A DNA stretch of 64,000 nucleotides, taken from Nothophaeocryptopus gaeumannii. Taxonomy: Eukaryota > Ascomycota > Dothideomycetes > Mycosphaerellales > Mycosphaerellaceae. Positions 57,380-64,000 of the stretch are shown here, piece by piece; position 1 is the stretch's first letter, and each line of letters starts with the position of its first letter. Position numbers and translations under genes: made by a program. The notes beneath the pieces were generated by a model. It was given only the letters and a program-made list of their open reading frames with translations. It had not been told where the DNA came from and did not search any database. Where the stretch lies: NCBI GenBank assembly GCA_031771865.1, contig JASISA010000010.1, forward strand, positions 1,550,001 to 1,614,000. Direction: 5' to 3'.

Positions 57380-59156
57380 TCAAACATATTCCTTCTCCCC
57401 TTCTCCAACTCGTCCACAAGAAGGCGAAGCCGTCTCCATCTCACTCGCCCCCGACGAGCCTACAGCAACCCCCTCAACTTTCTTTCCCTTCTGCCGACAC
57501 CAAATCGCCATCGCCATACACATCGCACTCAAAAACATACACCCCCCACTCCAGACCTGCACCGTAACGAAAGTCGCATACTCCGTAATCAGATGTCCCG
57601 CAATAACCGGTCCCGTCAATGCAAAAACCGCCGCACAAGAATACATCATTCCCGTCCATTGACCCAATTTCGCCTGCTGCTCCGGCGAAGGTCCGAGGAT
57701 GTATGCTACGGATGCAGGTGGGAGACCGATGACGGCGCCGGAGAAAGCGCCGAAGATGACGACGAAGGCGATTGCGGCGGGGAGGGAGGATGCGAGGGTC
57801 CAGAGGATGAGGACGAGGAGGGAGGCGGTGAACGTGACGACGCAGTGGACGTTTAGGGCGCCGAAATGATCGCAGAGGTAGGCGGATCCGATACGGCCGA
57901 TGGTTGATGTAGCGTTCATGATTGATAGGAGCCAGACTGTATCCAGTGTGCCCTCTGGCCGACGATGAGGAAGACCAGAATTGAGACCGACGTCTCGTGT
58001 TTCGCGGTAGCCGAAACCCTCGGAGACGGCCCATTCTTCCAGATTGAAGAAGACTGCGTAAAATCCGAAGAATAGGAATGAAATACTTGCGCAGAGCCAA
58101 GCAAACGCATGATTTCGGAACGCATGCGTATCGACGAAGATGCTGACACGGAACCAGGTTTCCGGTTTTCGGACGATATGTGCTGGATTTGGACGGGCGG
58201 CAATGATGGCGATGATGGATGTTAAACAAATTACCGTGGCGACGTAGCGAGTGGAGATGTTGAAGCCTTGGTCGCGGATGAGGAATTTGGTCATCATGGG
58301 GTAGAGGAGGCCGGAGATGGAGGCTCCTGAGGCGACGATGCCGATGGCGAAACCTTTTTTGGCTTTGAACCATGTTGCGACGACTGTAGAAGCACTGTCA
58401 GTGGACTCGGTCGTTTGTGGAGTGTTGCTGGTACGCACCTTGTGACGAGCTCACGAAAAAGCAGGCCATGCCCAATCCGGAAATGAAGCCTTGTGTGAGC
58501 CAGATGAGCGGGTAGTTGCCTTGATTGTACTCGCCGTCGCCGTTGACGACAGATAGCAGGAAGGAGCCCAGAGATACGAGTATGGTTCCGATGACGATCA
58601 AGGTTCGACTGTATCCAGCGTCCAGGAATCGTCCTACTGGTGCTGATAGCGCTAGAACGACGAATGATTGCGTTGATCCGACCAGATTGAGCAACAGGAT
58701 ATCCCGTCCAGGCAGAAGATTCTGCATGTAGAAGGAAGCGTAGGTCCCGTAAGTATTGACTATTCCCCAAGAATTGAACATAAGCAGGAAGCCGCCGAAC
58801 AGACAGGCATAGGCTCTCCATTCACGAGGCCATTTCGGCTCTTCGCCTGGACCGTGTTGCTGAAACGATGCTACCGAGAGGTCTCCAAGCGCTTGCAGTG
58901 TCTCCCTCCTGACCGGGCCTCGGGGTGTCTCGATCGTGTGCGGTCGATGGCTTGGTGATCTGGATGGACGTGCATTCTCCTCGGTCGTGAATCTGTCATC
59001 GATGGAAATGCTTCTCTGAGGTTGCTCGAGCCATTCTGTTTCCCGGTTTTTGCTTCCCGACCGTGATACATTCTGTGAGTCTGACTTGTCGGAAGTAGAT
59101 CGGGAGTCATCGAAAGAAGTTCGACTCCCTTGTGGGTGAAGAGATCTGCTGGGCAT
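57380..59156 (-). CDS. MFS transporter, fungal monocarboxylate (MCT)-like
   Basis: Exons 58439-59156 and 57380-58383 with a 55-bp intron; 573 residues from the ATG at 59156. A ~120-residue Ser/Arg-rich cytosolic N-terminus precedes about 12 hydrophobic helices. Family-like motifs include NSWGIVNTYGTYASFY (TM1), APVGRFLDAGYSR (loop 2-3), SSSQVVATWFKAKKGFAIGI (TM4-5, spliced) and ISGLLYPMM. Fungal MCT-like proteins move monocarboxylates, riboflavin or secondary metabolites; the substrate is unknown. There is no link to the siderophore cluster 26 kb away. Confidence 0.88.
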
Positions 59157-62100
59157 GTTGGCCAAAGTAAAAGGGTGAAGCCGTGACAATGCGGGATAGA
59201 GAAGTGATGTGCAATTACCAATGTATAGAAGAACCTACCGGTGGGTGATAGGGAGATATAGCTCCCGGCGCCCCGTGAATGATGGAGGTAGAAGGCTCCG
59301 CCGCCTCCAGCGCCACGATCGACCGACCTCTGGGCTTCTTCACTACTGTAACGACCCACCTGAAGGAGCACGCACAAAGCAACCCAAAAGGTAAAGACGG
59401 TTACACTAAGCCCAGCGTCTACAGTGCTGGATGGCCAGTGAACCTAGAGTTGCGTGGCAGGCGTATAGAGCCGGGCCCCGTGCGAGCATCTGCCTGCGCT
59501 TGCAGTGGGTCGCCAAGAGGTGAGTGAGACGCTGTCAGAAGCAAACTGTGCTGTATCATGTCCGGGCCAGAGCGTCGTAAAGATGGTGATCGTCGCAGCG
59601 CCAAGCAAAACAGGACAAGTGATGCGTTGAGTGCACCGATATGTTGGATGCCAAGCTGCTTGGAGATCATTGCGTTCTTGATGATTGTTCAAGCTTCGAA
59701 GTCTCGGCGGCTGGCGCTGTGATGCTGCGGCAGGCTTGCTCCTGCTCCGTACGGTTCTAGTTGGTATCTAGTTGCGATGTTAGCCATGGGAGAGGTCAAG
59801 CTGCGATTGCATTCAGCAAATGGATGCTTGCGCATTCCTGCTTCCCCACAGTCCGGGGACAGGTAGTTCTACCTCGTCACGTCGAACTCCACCAGGCATT
59901 GCTGGAGACCTCGTGACTTCCACGCCCAGCCCTTGCAGATGATGTCGAAGAGGTAAAACGGTTGAGATCTGTAGCAGAGTCAGCCGGTAGCACTGAAACC
60001 TTAAAATCCTTCCCGAGCAAGGTCCTGCAAGGAGCACCGCCTTGGGCGGACTTGGCGAGAGCGCGGCGGGACTTGGCAAAGAGGATCTCCGCCCCCTTTG
60101 GTCGCTCCTCTACGCACGACCTCTGCTGTGCACCTCGGTGGCTTGCTGCCGGCTCCTGCTCAACCGCTCCCGCCGCGTCGCAAATACATCCCATGGACAC
60201 CATGACATGTTCGGAATGCACACGTGCATTCGAAATAGTCATTGAGCGGCAGTCAAGGCCTCGGCGTTGAGGATGCGTATGTATTTGTGCAACAGATGTT
60301 ACTACGCGGCTTTGTCCTGACTGCAGCATCCGAACCGCGATAAGTGTCGATGTCGTCAAAGAAGGCTGTGTAAGCTTCCTCATCCTGGTGATCTACCGGG
60401 AGGCGCCCGATCTTGATCGCGGCCGTTCCTTTCGAAGGAGTCTTGGTAGAGCACTCCGCCCCCGGACCACTCCTACAGACCAAGACTCTGGGCATCTCTC
60501 ATACCACAGGAAAGACAGCTAGAGCTTGAGACTGCTACCCAGTCCGCCGCCGTAGCGTTATCTCTGCTTTGGGCAATCACCTACCAGGGGCATCACCGCT
60601 TCGCGACCTACCAAGGCGCCTAAGCAGCAGGCATGAAAGAGCTTGAAAGCTGATATTCGACGCCTGACTTCCAAATTGGGATTGCCATGGATGGATGTCT
60701 GGGCGGACGCCGCGTAGTTTCATCCACCGCCGGCTGTAACGCGTCTTTGTAAGACCCGAGAGGAATCTGTCAGATAGGAAGACGTCGAGTGTAGCAGATA
60801 AAGCGTAGGACGATTCGGACGCATTGCGATGCTCACTGACTCCGGAGCGGTGCATTCCTTCGGGCGGTGAGGTGCAGCCTGCAGGCCATGGCACAGGAGG
60901 TGACGTTCATGTGAAGGCGAATCCTCCGTGGGGGTAAGTGCGCCGGGTGGTTGTGTGTTTGCTGGCCAGAAGGACGCCACGACGAGGCCTAGAAGATGCT
61001 CAGCTCGATGTTGGCGTATTGGGTAGCACATGGAGGCGCTCGATGTGAGTTGTCGTAGATAAAGTGGTACTGGCTGCTCGAGTATCTCGTACACGCGCTG
61101 ACACAGTGTAGGCATCGTGATACCAATGGACTAGAATATCACGGAGGAGATCAAGGTAGGTTCGCTCCACATGATACAGCGTCTGCCAGTCTGCATATGT
61201 ATGTTCGGTTGACACTTGCTCGCATTGGTCGTATCCGGATTCTCCCCAGGTGATGGCCGGAATGCGAGCGCGAAGCGAGGAAGGCGTGCAGGGAGGCAAC
61301 AAACACCCATCACCGACGGCAATGAAGCGAGAGACAGTCAGTATTCTCTTCAGTGTTTTGATTTATGCAAGAAACTGCTTGAGCCACCGACTACCTCCCA
61401 TACGCTCGCGAGCCCAGCGCCATGATCAAGCCCAGTGCCTCACCTGTGGAAGCCGTTGCCCGTCACAGTCTGCCTACCTGGAGAGCATATTCTCCATCTT
61501 GCCTGTTCGAGCGGTTGATCGCAGCGGCATCGGTCCTCAATACTGGTCTGGGAGTTGTCTTGACCTTGAGTCTCACAGCAAGACCGCCGGTGTTGGCTGG
61601 CACCACTTCATCGCTCGAACTGGTTTCGCATTGAGGGCGGAGCTTTGAAGGTTTCAATGGAAGAGACATGCTGCTGACGATCTCCTTAGCTTCTTTGGTG
61701 AATATCCCGTATCGCTGGTGGATTTTCGGCATTTTGGCTACCGCAGAGGTACGTCGCGAAAGACTTTCGACTCCTGGTCTGGACTTTAAGGTCAAAAGAA
61801 ATGCTTGGAACAAATTGGAAGGGCGCTCGCCACAGCATTTCGCGAGTGAAGGAACATGCCATAAGTGGCGAGTTCTGGACTGTCAGTGAAAGTATTTCAT
61901 AGGCTGAATGAGCCTAGGACGAAGTCTATCTCGGCGAGAGGTAAGTTTGTACATGCTGGCGATGTAGCAGTTGATTTTTTTGAGACCGCAGATATCACGC
62001 AGCATTGCCGCCACTATCGCAGCAACGAAGAAGTTTCGATGAAAATGAAGCTCGCGGGTTTCCTCACAAGACAGCGACCGGCGACTGGAGTTTTCCGTCA

Positions 62101-63161
62101 CCCGTACTCCGAATCATGAGCGAGGGAGATCAAGTCCAGAGGTCCAAGTGCCAGCTTCCTCCTTCAACCGGCCTTCTCCTCTTCGTAAGCCAAGCCGCGA
62201 GTCAACCTCACGTCTTCGAGGCCCAGAAACGCCCTCTGCCAGGGTGATAAATAACGGCTCGCCGGTCTCGAGAACGACAGCTTTGTTAGTCAGAGCATGC
62301 TGCAGAGGTCTGACAAGGAGACGAGCTCGAGCCGTCGTCGACACCGAAGTCGTTGCGTTAGTCGTTATCACTTCTCTGTTCGCGAAGGCCATGTGTTGGC
62401 AGTAATCATTCTGCACTGCTCGAGCGCCAATGGCAGTAGACCAGTAACTGCGGTAAGTTGAAGATATGGTCGGAGGGTGTTGACGAGTGGATGATGGACT
62501 TATAGCCATTTCAAGATGGACTTGATGATTTGGTATGCTTGATGGAGGTCGGTCGTCTGTGTCAGGTCAAGCCGTTAGGTTTCACTCAAGATGCCTTCCT
62601 TGATGCAGAATGCCGCCAGGTCCTTTACCCAAAATCGCGACCAAGGAACCTGAGTTGTCGAACACTACGGCGAAGTCTGGAAAGGTGCCGGCGCTGACAA
62701 CCAGGTTGGCAGCATCGCCGGCAGGCGTGGTACTTCTCTGGGAATGCTTCCTGCCAAGTCCCCATGTGACATTGCTCCAGTGGCGAAAGTGACAGCTTCG
62801 TCGGTTGGAAGCTGCTGGAGAACAACACGGGACTGAGCTCGTCCTGACGCAAGAGTCAGTGCCGGAGCCACCACCGCCGCTTCCTTGGCTTGTGGGAAGC
62901 AGGTTCTGGATGTCAATGAAGGATCTCATAGGCTGACAGAAAGAAGATGAAAGGTGAGTTGGAGCGCAGTGACAACGCAGCAGTCGATTAATATGAGATA
63001 TTAAGTAGCCGCTCGGCAGTAAGTGCAAGTCCATCGCTTTCGTCAGGGGTATCATCAACGTCACTCGCAGAGCGCACATCAATCAGCAAGAACGACAGCA
63101 CGTTCACTGAGCCAAGAGGGAAACCAAAATCATCCCATCGTCCGTAATGCGATCTCTTCCT
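59157..63161. other. 4-kb gene-poor region
   Basis: Only short overlapping frames on both strands without recognisable domains or consistent splice joins. It includes the MFS promoter and the 3' side of the right-edge gene. No repeat array or RNA gene was seen. Confidence 0.4.
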
Positions 63162-64000
63162 TCAAGCAGACTTCTCCTGCTCGTAGCGCATGTCAGCATC
63201 CATAACATGTCCCTGAAGATCCATGCTCTCCTGCAAGCCCAAGGTACCTCCCACGCAACCAACACATTCCCGCAGCTTCAACTTCGCCTTCTCCAAGGCA
63301 TTTTCGGTCTCCTCCTCCTGAGTCTCCTTCACGCGCGACAAGATGAGCTTCTCCAAAGACTTCTCTCCGATCAGGTCAACAGCGCCCTGGCCGATGTGAG
63401 CCGCCTGCTCATGCTGACCCGCACGAAAGAGAGCCATGATCGCGTAGGCCAGTCGTGGCCCAATGAAGCACTGGTACTTCTTCCAGAACTTGGGATAGTT
63501 CGGAGTCTGGTTTCGGACTGGCGAGTTGAACGAGGGAATGGTGTTTTCCAGGAGGGACGTGATGAATTTGGTCATATCAGAATTCGCTTCCTCATTAGAG
63601 CCGAACTCCACGCCGGAGTCGTAGGGGCCGTCAATGGGCGGTGAAGATGGCTCTGCTTTCTGCGCTGCTGCTTCCTCGTCTTGCGTGCGAGTCCGAACAG
63701 CGTAGTCATTCAAATACTTCTCCAGAACCGTAACGGACTCGAGGACATGGGTAAGCTTTACCTGCCCAGCCTGTGCTTCGTCAACTCCGTTGTCCACCAA
63801 GTAGGCTCGAAGGCGACTCTGTAGCCGGAGTGCGTGTTCGTAATATCGAATGCGATCAACGTTTGCCTCGACAAGCTCGCGGTCGCGGAACGTCTCGAGC
63901 ACCGCTTCAGGGGTAACACGCTTAGCCAACGTAGCAGAGACCTTGTTAACGTGTAAGAAGGCTTGAATGTCGGTGGCTAGCTCGTGGTAGTCGAGGAGCT
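63162..64000 (-). CDS. Unrecognised helical protein, C-terminal part (gene starts right of window)
   Basis: The minus-strand frame is open to the window edge; about 278 residues are visible, ending EQEKSA at TGA 63164-63162. It opens LLDYHELATDIQAFLHVNK and continues with helical, charged text (RIRYYEHALRLQSRLRAYL, LTHVLESVTVLEKYLNDY), an acidic linker, then YPKFWKKYQCFIGPRLAYAI and a TPR-like GQHEQAAHIGQGAVDLIG. Codon content and length make it a real gene. I do not recognise the family. The absence of visible introns in 840 bp leaves the 5' part undetermined. Confidence 0.75.
   Translation of the reverse strand, partial: LLDYHELATDIQAFLHVNKVSATLAKRVTPEAVLETFRDRELVEANVDRIRYYEHALRLQSRLRAYLVDNGVDEAQAGQVKLTHVLESVTVLEKYLNDYAVRTRTQDEEAAAQKAEPSSPPIDGPYDSGVEFGSNEEANSDMTKFITSLLENTIPSFNSPVRNQTPNYPKFWKKYQCFIGPRLAYAIMALFRAGQHEQAAHIGQGAVDLIGEKSLEKLILSRVKETQEEETENALEKAKLKLRECVGCVGGTLGLQESMDLQGHVMDADMRYEQEKSA

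Noticed and set aside
57474..58373. 299-codon Arg/His-rich minus frame overlapping the MFS gene
   Set aside because: Out-of-frame shadow of the transporter; composition is dominated by Arg, Pro and His.
1..64000. CRISPR arrays, bacterial operons, ribosome binding sites, prophage
   Set aside because: The window is eukaryotic with spliced genes; none of these structures was seen.

Overview
The window is nuclear DNA of a filamentous ascomycete (Pezizomycotina; the gene set has a Dothideomycete feel, but nothing here fixes the class). The evidence is eukaryotic gene structure with many 49-98 bp GT-AG introns carrying CTRAY-like branch sites, fungal-specific families (SidC-type NRPS, SidA, SidF, Slm1, fungal BTB and F-box proteins), and about 50% GC with no operons.

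Region 1 (1-592) is the 3' end of a tannase/feruloyl esterase gene. Region 2 (752-31660) is a siderophore biosynthetic cluster. It holds a 4,672-residue ferrichrome-type NRPS (A-T-C-A-T-C-A-T-C-T-C-T-C), a SidI-like acyl-CoA ligase, a SidA-like flavin monooxygenase with altered active-site residues, an ABC-B exporter, a SidF-like hydroxyornithine acyltransferase, a MaoC-type enoyl-CoA hydratase and, at its edge, a medium-chain zinc dehydrogenase. The ligase ends in ARL and the acyltransferase in AKL, both peroxisomal PTS1-type signals. Three exact copies of the SreA-type iron GATA site (ATCWGATAA) lie in the two main divergent promoters. Together this suggests that acyl-CoA is activated and dehydrated, then transferred to N5-hydroxyornithine in peroxisomes, that the NRPS builds a ferrichrome-type cyclic peptide, and that the ABC pump exports it, all under iron repression. 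A SidC-type synthetase beside SidI/SidF-type acyl supply predicts a ferrichrome with longer acyl groups (ferrirubin/ferrirhodin- or ferrichrome-A-like) rather than acetyl ferricrocin. This is inference.

Region 3 (32274-37092) is an integrase-like DDE DNA transposon with perfect 38-bp terminal inverted repeats and a CCTC target duplication. It has a frameshifted transposase, two accessory ORFs and many copies of a CACTCGYAG motif that also supplies its intron acceptors. A pseudogene with an in-frame stop lies to its right.

Region 4 (38237-53091) is ordinary genome: cytochrome P450, BTB protein, TMA16, EXO1, a four-TM protein, Slm1-like TORC2 effector and an F-box protein. Region 5 (53092-64000) is gene-poor, with one MFS monocarboxylate-type transporter and the 3' part of an unrecognised gene at the right edge.

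All exon boundaries were read by eye from splice motifs and frame continuity, and every multi-exon total given is divisible by three.
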